Shown: positions 34,600 to 48,900 of the stretch, piece by piece
How the letters are laid out: each line of letters opens with the position of its first letter
Numbering within the stretch: the stretch's first letter is position 1
Source of the DNA: Caprella mutica
Taxonomy: Eukaryota; Arthropoda; Malacostraca; Amphipoda; Caprellidae
Assembly (NCBI GenBank): GCA_947561585.1
Contig: CANNZV010001028.1
Span: forward strand, 62,001 to 126,000
Direction of reading: 5' to 3'
Length of the DNA: 64,000 nt
Made by a program: the position numbers and the translations under genes
The notes under the pieces: generated by a model
The model's database searches: none
Told to the model about the DNA's origin: nothing
The model's input: the letters and a program-made list of their open reading frames with translations, nothing else

Positions 34600-37500
34600 T
34601 TGGTAACTTGGAATTATATATTCTTGGTAACTTGGAATTATATACTCTTGGTAACTTGGAATTATATACTCTTGGTAACTTAGAATTATATACTCTAGTT
34701 AACTAGGAATTATAAACTCTTGGTAACTTGGAATTATATACTCTTGGTAACTTGGAATTATAAACTCTTGGTAACTTGGAATTATATATACTCTTGGTAA
34801 CTTGGAATTATATATACTCTTGGTAACTTGGAATTATATATACTCTTGGTAACTTGGAATTATATATACTCTTGGTAACTTGGAATTATGTATACTCTTG
34901 GTAACTTGGAATTATATATACTCTTGGTAACTTGGAATTATATATACTCTTGGTAACTTGGAATTATATATACTCTTGGTAACTTGGAATTATATATACT
35001 CTTGGTAACTTGGAATTATATATACTCTTGGTAACTTGGAATTATATATACTCTTGGTAACTTGGAATTATATATACTCTTGGTAACTTGGAATTATATA
35101 TACTCTTGGTAACTTGGAATTATATATACTCTTGGTAACTTGGAATTATATACTCTTGGTTACTTGAAATTATATACTCTTGGTAACTTGGAATTATATA
35201 CTCTTGGTAACTTGGAATTATATACTCTTGGTAACTTGGAATTATATACTCTTGGTAACTTGGAATTATATACTCTTGGTAACTTGGAATTATATACTCT
35301 TGGTAACTTGGAATTATATACTCTTGGTAACTTGGAATTATATACTCTTGGTAACTTGGAATTATATACTCTTGGTAACTTGGAATTATATACTCTTGGT
35401 AACTTGGAATTATATACTCTTGGTAACTTGGAATTATATACTCTTGGTAACTTGGAATTATATACTCTTGGTAACTTGGAATTATATACTCTTGGTAACT
35501 TGGAATTATATACTCTTGGTAACTTGGAATTATATACTCTTGGTAACTTGGAATTATATATACTCTTGGTAACTTGGAATTATATATACTCTTGGTAACT
35601 TGAAATTATATATACTCTTGGTAACTTGAAATTATATACTCTTGGTAACTTGAAATTATATACTCTTGGTAACTTGAAATTATATACTCTTGGTAACTTG
35701 AAATTATAAACTCTTGGTAACTTGAAATTATAAACTCTTGGTAACTTGGAATTATATACTCTTGGTAACTTGGAATTATATACTCTTGGTAACTTGGAAT
35801 TTCATACTCTTGGTAACTTGGAATTTCATACTCTTGGTAACTTGGAATTTCATACTCTTGGTAACTTGGAATTTCATACTCTTGGTAACTTGGAATTATA
35901 TACTCTTGGTAACTTGGAATTATATACTCTTGGTAACTTGGAATTATATACTCTTGGTAACTTGGAATTATATACTCTTGGTAACTTGGAATTATATACT
36001 CTTGGTAACTTGGAATTATATACTCTTGGTAACTTGGAATTATATACTCTTGGTAACTTGGAATTATATACTCTTGGTAACTTGGAATTATATACTCTTG
36101 GTAACTTGGAATTATATACTCTTGGTAACTTGGAATTATATACTCTTGGTAACTTGAAATTATATACTCTTGGTAACTTGAAATTATATACTCTTGGTAA
36201 CTTGAAATTATATACTCTTGGTAACTTGAAATTATATACTCTTGGTAACTTGAAATTATATACTCTTGGTAACTTGAAATTATAAACTCTTGGTAACTTT
36301 AAATTATAAACTCTTGGTAACTTGGAATTATAAACTCTTGGTAACTTGGAATTTCATACTCTTGGTAACTTGGAATTTCATACTCTTGGTAACTTGGAAT
36401 TTCATACTCTTGGTAACTTGGAATTTCATACTCTTGGTAACTTGGAATTATATACTCTTGGTAACTTGGAATTATATACTCTTGGTAACTTGGAATTATA
36501 TACTCTTGGTAACTTGGAATTATATACTCTTGGTAACTTGGAATTATATACTCTTGGTAACTTGGAATTATATACTCTTGGTAACTTGGAATTATATACT
36601 CTTGGTAACTTGGAATTATATACTCTTGGTAACTTGGAATTATATACTCTTGGTAACTTGGAATTATATACTCTTGGTAACTTGGAATTATATACTCTTG
36701 GTAACTTGGAATTATATACTCTTGGTAACTTGGAATTATATACTCTTGGTAACTTGGAATTATATACTCTTGGTAACTTGGAATTTATAGTCTCTGTAAC
36801 TTGGAATTTATAGTCTCTGTAACTTGGAATTTATAGTCTCTGTAACTTGGAATTATATACTCTTGGTAACTTGGAATTATATACTCTTGGTAACTTGGAA
36901 TTATATACTCTTGGTAACTTGGAATTATATACTCTTGGTAACTTGGAATTATATACACTTGGTAACTTGGAATTATATACTCTTGGTAACTTGGAATTAT
37001 ATACTCTTGGTAACTTGGAATTTATAGTCTCTGTAACTTGGAATTTATAGTCTCTGTAACTTGGAATTTATAGTCTCTGTAACTTGGAATTTATAGTCTC
37101 TGTAACTTGGAATTATATACTCTTGGTAACTTGGAATTATATACTCTAGGTAACTTTGAATTATATACTATTGGTAACTTGGAATTATATACTCTAGGTA
37201 ACTTGGAATTTTATACTCTTGGTAATTTGGAATTATATACTCTAGGTAACTTGGAATTATATACTCTTGGTAACTTGGAATTATATAATCTTAGTAACTT
37301 GGAATTATATACTCTAGGTAACTTTGAATTATATACTCTTAGTAACTTTGAATTATATACTCTAGGTAACTTGGAATTATATACTCTAGGTAACTTGGAA
37401 TTATATACTCTAGGTAACTCGGAATTATATACTCTAGGTAACTTGGAATTATATACTCTTGGTAACTTGGAATTATATACTCTAGGTAACTTGGAATTAT

Positions 37501-38886
37501 ATACTCTAGGTAACTTGGAATTATATACTCTAGGTAACTTGGAATTATATACTCTTGGTAACTTGAAATTATATACTCTTGGTAACTTGGAATTATATAC
37601 TCTAGGTAACTTGGAATTATATACTCTTGGTAACTTGACATTATATACTCGTGGTAACTTGGAATTATATACTCTAGGTAACTTGGAATTATATACTCTT
37701 GGTAACTTGGAATTATATACTCTAGGTAACTTGGAATTATATACTCTTGGTAACTTGGAATTATATACTCTTGGTAACTTGGAATTATATACTCTTGGTA
37801 ACTTGGAATTATATACTCTTGGTAACTTGGAATTATATACTCTTGGTAACTTGGAATTATATACTCTTGGTAAATTGGAATTATATACTCTTGGTAACTT
37901 GGAATTATATACTCTTGGTAACTTGGAATTATATACTCTAGGTAACTTGGAATTATATACTCTAGGTAACTTGGAATTATATACTCTAGGTAACTTGGAA
38001 TTATATACTCTAGGTAACTTGGAATTATATACTCTAGGTAACTTGGAATTATATACTCTAGGTAACTTGGAATTATATACTCTAGGTAACTTGGAATTAT
38101 ATACTCTAGGTAACTTGGAATTATATACTCTAGGTAACTTGGAATTATATACTCTTGGTAACTTGGAATTATATACTCTTGGTAACTTGGAATTATATAC
38201 TCTAGGTAACTTGGAATTATATACTCTAGGTAACTTGGAATTATATACTCTTGGTAACTTGAAATTATATACTCTAGGTAACTTGGAATTATATACTCTT
38301 GGTAACTTGGAATTATATACTCTAGGTAACTTGGAATTATATACTCTTGGTAACTTGAAATTATATACTCTTGGTAACTTGAAATTATATATTCGTGGTA
38401 ACTTGGAATTATATACTCTAGGTAACTTGGAATTATATACTCTTGGTAACTTGGAATTATATACTCTAGGTAACTTGGAATTATATACTCTTGGTAACTT
38501 GGAATTATATACTCTTGGTAACTTGGAATTATATACTCTTGGTAACTTGGAATTATATACTCTTGGTAACTTGGAATTATATACTCTTGGTAACTTGGAA
38601 TTATATACTCTTGGTAACTTGGAATTATATACTCTTGGTAACTTGGAATTATATACTCTAGGTAACTTGGAATTATATACTCTTGGTAACTTGAAATTAT
38701 ATATTCGTGGTAACTTGGAATTATATACTCTAGGTAACTTGGAATTATATACTCTAGGTAACTTGGAATTATATACTCTTGGTAACTTGGAATTATATAC
38801 TTGGTAACTTGGAATTATATACTCTTGGTAACTTGGAATTATATACTCTTGGTAACTTGGAATTATATACTCTTGGAATTATATAT
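34600..38886 (+). repeat. 24-bp minisatellite, about 178 units
   Basis: The unit is GGTAACTTGGAATTATATAC plus TCTT. Blocks differ: a 26-bp form with an extra TA fills about 34770-35130; AATTTCATACTC blocks occur near 35800-35880 and 36350-36430 followed by the same run of standard units, which suggests a roughly 550-bp segment was duplicated; TTTATAGTCTCT units occur at 36780-36840 and 37020-37100; from 37140 on, TCTTGG and TCTAGG units alternate. Because 24 is a multiple of three, frames reading ELYTLGNL run up to 566 codons; I regard these as artefacts. Confidence 0.97.
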
Positions 38887-39261
38887 AGTCCCTTTGCGAA
38901 AATTCGACAATGAAACGTCTGCAAACCTGACCGCTCTCTCTTATACCTTAATAAACTTTGGCTACTTTAATAAAAATGGATGGTGTGAAACAAAATAATC
39001 TCAAATTTTATTGATAAGTTAATATATATCTTTTGACACTAGAAAATATAGAGAAATAACAGACGAACTAGAGATAGAATTTCGCACTAACTTTGGTATA
39101 AATACTAGTAAAGGAATGATCAATAGCAAAAAATTATCATAATTATATAAAGAAAATTAACAATATAAATATAAATAAATAACGTAAAAATGAATGTAAT
39201 TAGAAAGTTGTTTATATAATTAATAAAATAATAGAAATGTTATTTAAAATTAGAGAAGATC

Positions 39262-39412
39262 CAGATTATCGGACAGTTCCATATTTTCGATCATGTTAGA
39301 AAAGGTTAAAATATTTCAACTTGTTATTTTATGAGTATCCATGATACCTGTAGGTATCATGGATACCGTGGAACCGTTTTACTCATACGTGGAACCGTTC
39401 GATAACTTGTAA
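39262..39412. mobile_element. 'Cold-spot' MITE family, member B
   Basis: Left end GATTATCGGACAGTTCCATA, right end reverse-complemented AGTTATCGAACGGTTCCACG. The interior holds a smaller palindrome, ATCCATGATACC / GGTATCATGGAT, around 39337-39366. About 460 bases 3' of the RALGAPB stop on the minus strand. Confidence 0.65.
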
Positions 39413-39781
39413 CGTCCCCCCATACAATATATATTAGATAATGATACATTAACATTTAACAGATCTTTATCAAGTCTATACATTGGGACAAGTGGTTTCA
39501 AATTAACATCAGTTAGAAGTTTTTATCACTCTGTAATATAGCTTGTGATTAAAAGGAAAACTAGTACAAGGGACTGAAAGAAGCAGTCAGAAAGAAAAGT
39601 GGCTCCATTAACATAGTTACCAAACACCAGTCTGTGACGATGGTCATGGGTGCAGAAAAGCTACTCTAAATAATAATACTATCTTTGCTACGGAGTTTAT
39701 AAAATAAATTTGAAGGACACCAAACACTTACAATGAGTCTTAATAAAAGTTTAAAATCCTTTTTATCCCATAAATCCATCT

Positions 39782-39787
39782 TTTATT
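39782..39787 (-). promoter_or_regulatory. Candidate poly(A) signal of RALGAPB
   Basis: TTTATT on the plus strand reads AATAAA on the coding strand, 87 bases after the stop codon. Another A-rich candidate lies farther at about 39707. Confidence 0.45.
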
Positions 39788-39873
39788 TCAGTATCCCTTT
39801 ACTCTATTAGTATCCCAGTATCCCTTAACTTCACTTCAACCCCTTTAGTATCCCAGTAACCCTTGGTACCCCC

Positions 39874-39991
39874 CTAACACAGAGGGCTGGTGAAGAGGTG
39901 GGAGTAGAACTCAGGCTCAGTCATATCGTAGCGGTAGCGCTGTACCATGTCCTGTACCCTCAACTTGCGCAAGACGTGTGAGGGTTGGTAA
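39874..39991 (-). CDS. RALGAPB: RALGAPB exon n (terminal)
   Basis: After CTTTTCAG it starts with T, completing AGT (Ser) from exon m, and reads [20 protein letters not shown] to [17 protein letters not shown]. The PEFY..LF ending matches the family C-terminus. Confidence 0.92.
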
Positions 39992-42900
39992 CTGAAAAGA
40001 AAAAACATCCTTAAAATACACTGAAAAAAGACTGCAAATGGCACACCTGTGCTACAAGATGGCTACTAACCGTTGCTTTGCTATCACAACATTTAATGTT
40101 GATATATCATTGTGTAGAAACTTTCGAACTTGTTTGTTATTCCCCACATTCCTCCAGAAAAATTAGTCGCTGATTAAATTGGAAATTGTTTGACCCGAGT
40201 AACGATTAGTAGTCATTTTGAAACAAAGGTGGCAGCACCGTGCATTTTCGAAACAGCAATTTCCGATTGTGGTGTATGTTATTGAAGTAGAACTCCTGTA
40301 TAGTGAATGTGTAGAGTTGTATTGTAGTTACATCTTTGGTAGACTGGTATGTGTGAGTCTGGAGTCATACAGAATCATACAGTACAAAAAAAAACAGAAT
40401 TTAACTGTCACTGCAGATTTTTACATTTTGAACCGATAGATAACAGACTAATGAGAAATGATAGAAATAAGGTAAAGGATCTAGCTATCTCACACCTTCA
40501 CTCAAGAAAAAGTAGAACTTAGCAACGAGTAAAGGGTACGAGTGGTAAGTACAGATCCTTTACCTTAGATATATGATGAAGGAAAATTATCAAAATGATA
40601 TTCTTTCCATTCATTAATGTAGCTACTTAGTAAGTTAGTATGGTTACTTTTTAGAAAAATATGGTAAGTGGGGGGTAAATTTTGAATCATCGGACAATTC
40701 CAACCACATAAAAATTATTTAGATTTATTCTTGCGTAGAGTTAGCGGAATTGTCCGCTAACTTGTAACCAACATATAAACATTGCCCCATTGTACGTACC
40801 TATCAGAGTCGAGTCTCCTCCTCCTGGCCATATTAAGAGCTGTCTGTCTGACCAGAACACCCAGCACTCTCCTGCTCACAACCTGACCAGAAACTAGAGG
40901 CCCCGCCACACTCAGTTTGTTACCAGTGGCTTCTATCCGCACACGGAACAGACCATTCTCCAGGGGGTGGAGGAAGATGATGCTGAGCTGGTGGGGATCC
41001 CTGTCCCTCCACCCGACACTCTCCAGCCCCGTGACGCACTCCCCCAGCAGTTGTGACGCGGGGAAAGTCTTGTGGTCACTGTAACTCTCTAGCCACACCA
41101 CCATAACCTTGTGGTCATTGCCTGCCATGGAGGAGCTCTGCCTCCCGAACCTACGCCCGGAGGAGTGGGAGGAGAAAGAGGAGGAGCCTTCACTCGCCTC
41201 CTCATTGCTCCTCTCAGTGTCACTGTGAAGACTGTGCGTGTCCACAGACAAGAGAGAAGGCTTGACTTCAGAAGGTGAAGGTACGATGAAGGAAACTTCA
41301 CTGGAGGCGTCACACCAGTACACTGCCTTCTGAAGGCCATTGTACTCACCCCCTCCATTGTAGGGGCAAGAGGATAGGGGGAACTGCAGTGACTTCACCC
41401 TGCCCCCCCACCCACTGTGGGTGGATAGGCTCACACTCCACCCCACACCAGCTATCAGCTCCAAGAACAGGGGGGAAACCTTGCTAGCGCTTGTCTGGGT
41501 GAGAGAAAAAGATTACAAAAAAAAAGAATTCATTTTCCCGACAGAAATAACAAACTAACTCGTTAACTATTGTAAAAATAACATCCATTCAATTACCAAT
41601 TTAGTGGGGGGTTTAGTACAAACACGCGTTAGATATAGCTACCATATATACGTGTTCTAACAAGTTGAAACGTGTTCTAACAAGTTGAAACGTGTTCTAA
41701 CAAGTTGAAACGTGTTCTAACAAGTTGAAACGTGTTCTAACAAGTTTAAACGTGTTCTAACAAGTTGAAACGTGTTCTAACAAGTTGAAACGTGTTCTAA
41801 CAAGTTGAAACGTGTTCTAACAAGTTGAAACGTGTTCTAACAAGTTAAAACGTGTTCTAACAAGTTAAAACGTGTTCTAACAAGTTGAAACGTGTTGTAA
41901 CAAGTTGAACGTGTTCTAACAAGTTGAACGTGTTCTAACAAGTTGAAACGTGTTCTAACAAGTTGAAACGTGTTGTAACAAGTTGAACGTGTTCTAACAA
42001 GTTGAACGTGTTCTAACAAGTTGAAACGTGTTCTAACAAGTTGAACGTGTTCTAACAAGTTGAAACGTGTTGTAACAAGTTGAAACGTGTTGTAACAAGT
42101 TGAACGTGTTCTAACAAGTTGAACGTGTTCTAACAAGTTGAAACGTGTTCTAACAAGTTGAAAACTTGTTGTAACAAGTTGAACGTGTTCTAACAAGTTG
42201 AAACGTGTTCTAACAAGTTGAAACATGTTCTAACAAGTTGAAACATGTTCTAACAAGTTGAAACATGTTCTAACAAGTTGAAACGTGTTCTGACAAGCTG
42301 AAACGTGTTCTTACCAGATGAAACGTATTAAAACAAGTTGAAACGTGTTATAACAAATTGAAACGTGTTATAACAAGTTGAAACGTGTTATAACAAATTG
42401 AAACGTATTAAAACAAGTTGAAACGTGTTATAACAAATTGAAACGTGTTATAACAAGTTCAAACGTGTTATAACAAGTTCAAATGTGTTCTAACAAGTTC
42501 AAACGTGTTCTGTCTAATTACTACATAGAGTAGCTAGTTGTACCAATACTCACGACATTGTCCAATATCTCGGCAGTGCTGCTTTGTCCCGCTGCCACGT
42601 AGAAGAAGTGCACAGTGTCAGTACTCCTGTTATTAGTGCAGTCCAGACACTCCAACTCCTTGATGAAACTAGAGTGGGAACTGTCTAGAGAGACCAGGTC
42701 AGGCATCTCACCATCCGCACCACACTGAAACAGAACCTCAGTGTTAGGGAGTAGAACCCCAGTGTTAGGGAGTAGAACCCCAGTGTTAGGGAGTAGAACC
42801 CCAGTGTTAGGGAGTAGAACCTCAGTGTTAGGGAGTAGAACCTCAGTGTTAGAGAGTAGAACCTCAGTGTTAGAGAGTAGAACCTCAGTGTTAGGGAGTA

Positions 42901-45900
42901 GAACCTCAGTGTTAGAGAGTAGAACCTCAGTGTTAGAGAGTAGAACCTCAGTGTTAGGGAGTAGAACCTCAGTGTTAGGGAGTAGAACCTCAGTGTTAGG
43001 GAGTAGAACCTCAGTGTTAGGGAGTAGAACCTCAGTGTTAGAGAGTAGAACCTCAGTGTTAGAGAGTAGAACCTCAGTGTTAGAGAGTAGAACCTCAGTG
43101 TTAGAGAGTAGAACCTCAGTGTTAGGGAGAGTAGAACCTCAGTGTTAGGGAGAGTAGAACCTCAGTGTTAGGGAGAGTAGAACCTCAGTGTTAGGGAGAG
43201 TAGAACCTCAGTGTTAGGGAGAGTAGAACCTCAGTGTTAGGGAGAGTAGAACCTCAGTGTTAGGGAGAGTAGAACCTCAGTGTTAGGGAGAGTAGAACCT
43301 CAGTGTTAGGGAGAGTAGAACCTCAGTGTTAGAGAGTAGAACCTCAGTGTTAGAGAGTAGAACCTCAGTGTTAGGGAGGGTAGAACCTCAGTGTTAGGGA
43401 GGGTAGAACCTCAGTGTTAGAGAGTAGAACCTCAGTGTTAGGGAGAGTAGAACCTCAGTGTTAGGGAGAGTAGAACCTCAGTGTTAGGGAGAGTAGAACC
43501 TCAGTGTTAGGGAGAGTAGAACCTCAGTGTTAGGGAGAGTAGAACCTCAGTGTTAGGGAGAGTAGAACCTCAGTGTTAGGGAGAGTAGAACCTCAGTGTT
43601 AGAGAGTAGAACCTCAGTGTTAGGGAGTAGAACCTCAGTGTTAGGGAGAGTAGAACCTCAGTGTTAGGGAGTAGAACCTCAGTGTTAGGGAGAGTAGAAC
43701 CTCAGTGTTAGGGAGTAGAACCTCAGTGTTAGGGAGAGTAGAACCTCAGTGTTAGAGAGTAGAACCTCAGTGTTAGAGAGTAGAACCTCAGTGTTAGGGA
43801 GAGTAGAACCTCAGTGTTAGGGAGTAGAACCTCAGTGTTAGAGAGAGTAGAACCTCAGTGTTAGAGAGAGTAGAACCTCAGTGTTAGAGAGTAGAACCTC
43901 AGTGTTAGGGAGTAGAACCTCAGTGTTAGAGAGTAGAACCTCAGTGTTAGAGAGTAGAACCTCAGTGTTAGAGAGTAGAACCTCAGTGTTAGGGAGAGTA
44001 GAACCTCAGTGTTAGGGAGAGTAGAACCTCAGTGTTAGGGAGAGTAGAACCTCAGTGTTAGAGAGTAGAACCTCAGTGTTAGGGAGAGTAGAACCTCAGT
44101 GTTAGGGAGAGTAGAACCTCAGTGTTAGAGAGTAGAACCTCAGTGTTAGGGAGTAGAACCTCAGTGTTAGGGAGTAGAACCTCAGTGTTAGAGAGTAGAA
44201 CCTCAGTGTTAGAGAGTAGAACCTCAGTGTTAGAGAGTAGAACCTCAGTGTTAGAGAGTAGAACCTCAGTGTTAGAGAGTAGAACCTCAGTGTTAGGGAG
44301 TAGAACCCTAAAATATTATCAACTCTACGGTATGTAGGAATATATTCGTCTTCTGAACGCACATTAAAAGACGGAAAACTCTGGACGCAGGGTAATGCGT
44401 CTTTTTAGTGCGTTGACGAACTCAAAACCAGTCAATTTATCTAATCTACGTGCGAGTGAGCACACGTCCGGTTTGTTGCTGCATCTTTCAATAATAGCTA
44501 ATTGTAGGTAGCTAATTAGTAGAGATGCACCAATACATGCTTATACCAATAACAATTACTTTTTTGATATACTATTTTCATCCGTTTAGGTACAGCGGGA
44601 CTAGTTAGATAACCTACAGTGTAACTTGTTAGGTACAGCTTGACTAGTTAGATATCCTACAGTGTGACTAGTTAGGTACAGTGTGACAAGTTACTGTTAG
44701 GTACAGCGGGACAAGTTGGATAACCTACAGTGTGACTAGTTAGGTACAGTGTGACTGGTACATGTCAATTCTTATGCGTTTGGATTAATTTCCCGTTGCG
44801 TGAAAAAGACGCTCGTGTGCCATGGCCATGCGTCTGCGTTCATTTCACATTATGTCCAAAAGAATTTTGTGTGCGGAGCCCCTTAAAGAGTTTGCCACCT
44901 ATAGTTCTCATTACCCTAATTGGACTGACAAAAATTAAGAGGATTCGTTACACAATGATATTTAGGAAAGCAGTGACTCGAATTATATGATTATTTGTCA
45001 GTTCATAGCTTTTATCACCTGTAAGTTCTCGATGTTTAGCAGTCCCAAGTGCGACAGGAGGAGCCTTGCTGTTTGGAACTCCTGACACACTGGAGGAGCT
45101 ATGCACTCAGTGTCTCCTTCAGAAGGAGCCGAGGACTTCTTCTCCGCCTGCAGAGGAAAATAGTTAGTAACAAAGTAGGGGAAGTGATGAGTTATCGTAC
45201 GGTTACACATTTTCGATTAGCTATATAGGAAAAAGTATATATTCAATTTTATTTTAATTGATATCCAAATAAGGGGTAGAAACATATTAGTATATAGCAG
45301 CTTTTATCTGATCGAAAATATGAAACCGTTCAATAACTCAGAACAGTCTACTCTCTTTATCCATATTCCATATTGTAGCTATAATCTATATATACATTAA
45401 TTCATTTACAATTTCAGTTATTAATGTATTGTGAAAATAAAATTAATAACAAAGTGATTTCAAAGAAATGTTAAAAACTAAAATTTTGGGGGTTGCAAGA
45501 CAAAACAATAGAAAATTATCGAAATGGCGAATTAAAATTCTCCAAGATTAAGTAAATCGTCAGCTATGCAGATGTTAATGAGCCTCATTTTTATCCCCGT
45601 ACGAATAACATAGGAATATTTCGCTGATAAGCTGAGTTGGAACGAAAATCACTTTACTTTACTGGTCTATTGGCCACATCTGGAAATGTTTTCCATTACA
45701 CTCCAAGTGTAAATATATTTGTTCAAAGTTCCCTTCTTTATAACTCCAAGTTCTTTCTCACCTCAGTCACCAGTTCTTTCTCACCTCAGTCACCAGTTCT
45801 TTCTCACCTCAGTCACCAGTTCTTTCTCACCTCAGTCACCAGTTCTTTCTCACCTCAGTCACCAGTTCTTTCTCACTTCAGTCACCAGTTCTTTCTCACC

Positions 45901-48900
45901 TCAGTCACCAGTTCTTTCTCACCTCAGTCACCAGTTCTTTCTCACCTCAGTCACCAGTTCTTTCTCACCTCAGTCACCAGTTCTTTCTCACCTCAGTCAC
46001 CAGTTCTTTCTCACCTCAGTCACCAGTTCTTTCTCACCTCAGTCACCAGTTCTTTCTCACCTCAGTCACCAGTTCTTTCTCACCTCAGTCACCAGTTCTT
46101 TCTCACCTCAGTCACCAGTTCTTTCTCACCTCAGTCACCAGTTCTTTCTCACCTCAGTCACCAGTTCTTTCTCACCTCAGTCACCAGTTCTTTCTCACCT
46201 CAGTCACCAGTTCTTTCTCACCTCAGTCACCAGTTCTTTCTCACCTCAGTCACCAGTTCTTTCTCACCTCAGTCACCAGTTCTTTCTCACCTCAGTCACC
46301 AGTTCTTTCTCACCTCAGTCACCAGTTCTTTCTCACCTCAGTCACCAGTTCTTTCTCACCTCAGTCACCAGTTCTTTCTCACCTCAGTCACCAGTTCTTT
46401 CTCACCTCAGTCACCAGTTCTTTCTCACCTCAGTCACCAGTTCTTTCTCACCTCAGTCACCAGTTCTTTCTCACCTCAGTCACCAGTTCTTTCTCACCTC
46501 AGTCACCAGTTCTTTCTCACCTCAGTCACCAGTTCTTTCTCACCTCAGTCACCAGTTCTTTCTCACTTCAGTCACCAGTTCTTTCTCACTTCAGTCACCA
46601 GTTCTTTCTCACCTCAGTCACCAGTTCTTTCTCACCTCAGTCACCAGTTCTTTCTCACCTCAGTCACCAGTTCTTTCTCACCTCAGTCACCAGTTCTTTC
46701 TCACCTCAGTCACCAGTTCTTTCTCACCTCAGTCACCAGTTCTTTCTCACCTCAGTCACCAGTTCTTTCTCACCTCAGTCACCAGTTCTTTCTCACCTCA
46801 GTCACCAGTTCTTTCTCACCTCAGTCACCAGTTCTTTCTCACCTCAGTCACCAGTTCTTTCTCACCTCAGTCACCAGTTCTTTCTCACCTCAGTCACCAG
46901 TTCTTTCTCACCTCAGTCACCAGTTCTTTCTCACCTCAGTCACCAGTTCTTTCTCACCTCAGTCACCAGTTCTTTCTTACCTCAGTCACCAGTTCTTTCT
47001 CACTTTAGTCACCAGTTCTTTCTCACTTCAGTCACCAGTTCTTTCTTACCTCAGTCACCAGTTCTTTCTCACTTCAGTCAGCAGTTCTTTCTTACCTCAG
47101 TCACCAGTTCTTTCTTACCTCAGTCACCAGTTCTTTCTTACCTCAGTCACCAGTTCTTTCTCACCTCAGTCACCAGTTCTTTCTCACCTCACTCACCAGT
47201 TCTTTCTCACCTCAGTCACCAGTTCTTCCTCACCTCAGTCACCAGTTCTTTCTCACCTCAGTCACCAGTTCTTTCTCACCTCAGTCACCAGTTCTTCCTC
47301 ACCTCAGTCACCAGTTCTTTCTTACCTCAGTCACCAGTTCTTTCTCACTTCAGTCAGCAGTTCTTTCTCACCTCAGTCACCAGTTCTTTCTTACCTCAGT
47401 CACCAGTTCTTTCTTACCTCAGTCACCAGTTCTTTCTCACCTCAGTCACCAGTTCTTTCTCACCTCAGTCACCAGTTCTTTCTCACCTCAGTCACCAGTT
47501 CTTCCTCACCTCAGTCACCAGTTCTTTCTCACCTCAGTCACCAGTTCTTTCTCACCTCAGTCACCAGTTCTTTCTCACCTCAGTCACCAGTTCTTCCTCA
47601 CCTCAGTCACCAGTTCTTCCTCACCTCAGTCACCAGTTCTTCCTCACCTCAGTCACCAGTTCTTTCTCACCTCAGTCACCAGTTCTTCCGCACCTCAGTC
47701 ACCAGTTCTTTCTCACCTCAGTCACCAGTTCTTTCTCACCTCAGTCACCAGTTCTTTCTCACCTCAATCACCAGTTCTTTCTTACCTCAATCACCAGTTC
47801 TTTCTTACCTCAGTCACCAGTTCTTTCTCACCTCAGTCACCAGTTCTTTCTCACCTCAGTTACCAGTTCTTTCTCACCTCAGTCAGCAGTACTTTCTCAC
47901 CTCAGTCACCAGTGCTTTCTTACCTCAGTCACCAGTTCTTCCTCACCTCAGTCACCAGTTCTTCCTCACCTCAGTCACCAGTTCTTTCTCACCTCAGTCA
48001 CCAGTTCTTTCTCACCTCAGTCACCAGTTCTTTCTCACCTCAGTCACCAGTTCTTTCTTACCTCAGTCACCAGTTCTTTCTCACCTCAGTCACCAGTTCT
48101 TTCTCACCTCAGTCACCAGTTCTTTCTCACCTCAGTCACCAGTTCTTTCTCACCTCAGTCACCAGTTCTTTCTTACCTCAGTCACCAGTTCTTTCTCACC
48201 TCAGTCACCAGTTCTTTCTCACCTCAGTCACCAGTTCTTTCTCACCTCAGTCACCAGTTCTTCCTAACCTCAGTCACCAGTTCTTTCTTACCTCAGTCAC
48301 CAGTTCTTTCTCACCTCAGTCACCAGTTCTTTCTCACCTCTGTCACCAGTTCTTTCTCACCTAGGTCACCAGTTCTTTCTTACCTCAGTCACCAGTTCTT
48401 TCTTACCTCAGTCACCAGTTCTTTCTCCCCTCAGTCACCAGTTCTTTCTCACCTCAGTCACCAGTTCTTTCTCACCTCAGTCACCAGTTCTTTCTCACCT
48501 CAGTCACCAGTTCTTTCTTACCTCAGTCACCAGTTCTTTCTTACCTCAGTCACCAGTTCTTTCTCACTTTAGTCACCAGTTCTTTCTCACTTTAGTCACC
48601 AGTTCTTTCTCACTTCAGTCACCAGTTCTTTCTTACCTCAGTCACCAGTTCTTTCTCACCTCAGTCACCAGTTCTTTCTTACCTCAGTCACCAGTTCTTT
48701 CTTACCTCAGTCACCAGTTCTTTCTCACCTCAGTCACCAGTTCTTCCTCACCTCAGTCACCAGTTCTTTCTCACCTCAGTCACCAGTTCTTCCTCACCTC
48801 AGTCACCAGTTCTTCCTCATCTCAGTCACCAGTTCTTTCTCACCTCAGTCACCAGTTCTTCCTCACCTCAGTCACCAGTTCTTCCTCACCTCAGTCACCA

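Noticed and set aside
35140..38807. Several 130-566-codon frames of ELYTLGNL or VTWNYILL repeats
   Set aside because: 24-bp units keep all frames open; two frames are equally long, and indels of 2 bp break them, unlike selected coding sequence.
41089..41358. 89-codon minus frame inside exon m
   Set aside because: Shadow of RALGAPB exon m in another frame.
41837..42226. Donor-derived array at exon l
   Set aside because: The 20-bp unit does not contain exon l's end or GTGAGTATTGG; it starts about 40 bases away, so it is not counted with the splice-site arrays.
41640..42515. Possible CRISPR-like array
   Set aside because: Units are contiguous with no unique spacers; this is a minisatellite in an animal intron.
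42741..43148. Plus-strand frame LGSRTSV repeats
   Set aside because: 21-bp array artefact, opposite to the gene.
45637..48267. 876-codon plus-strand frame (repeats of [12 protein letters not shown])
   Set aside because: It is the 69-bp reading period of the 23-bp array on the strand opposite to RALGAPB; the start lies in unrelated sequence and there is no independent coding sign.
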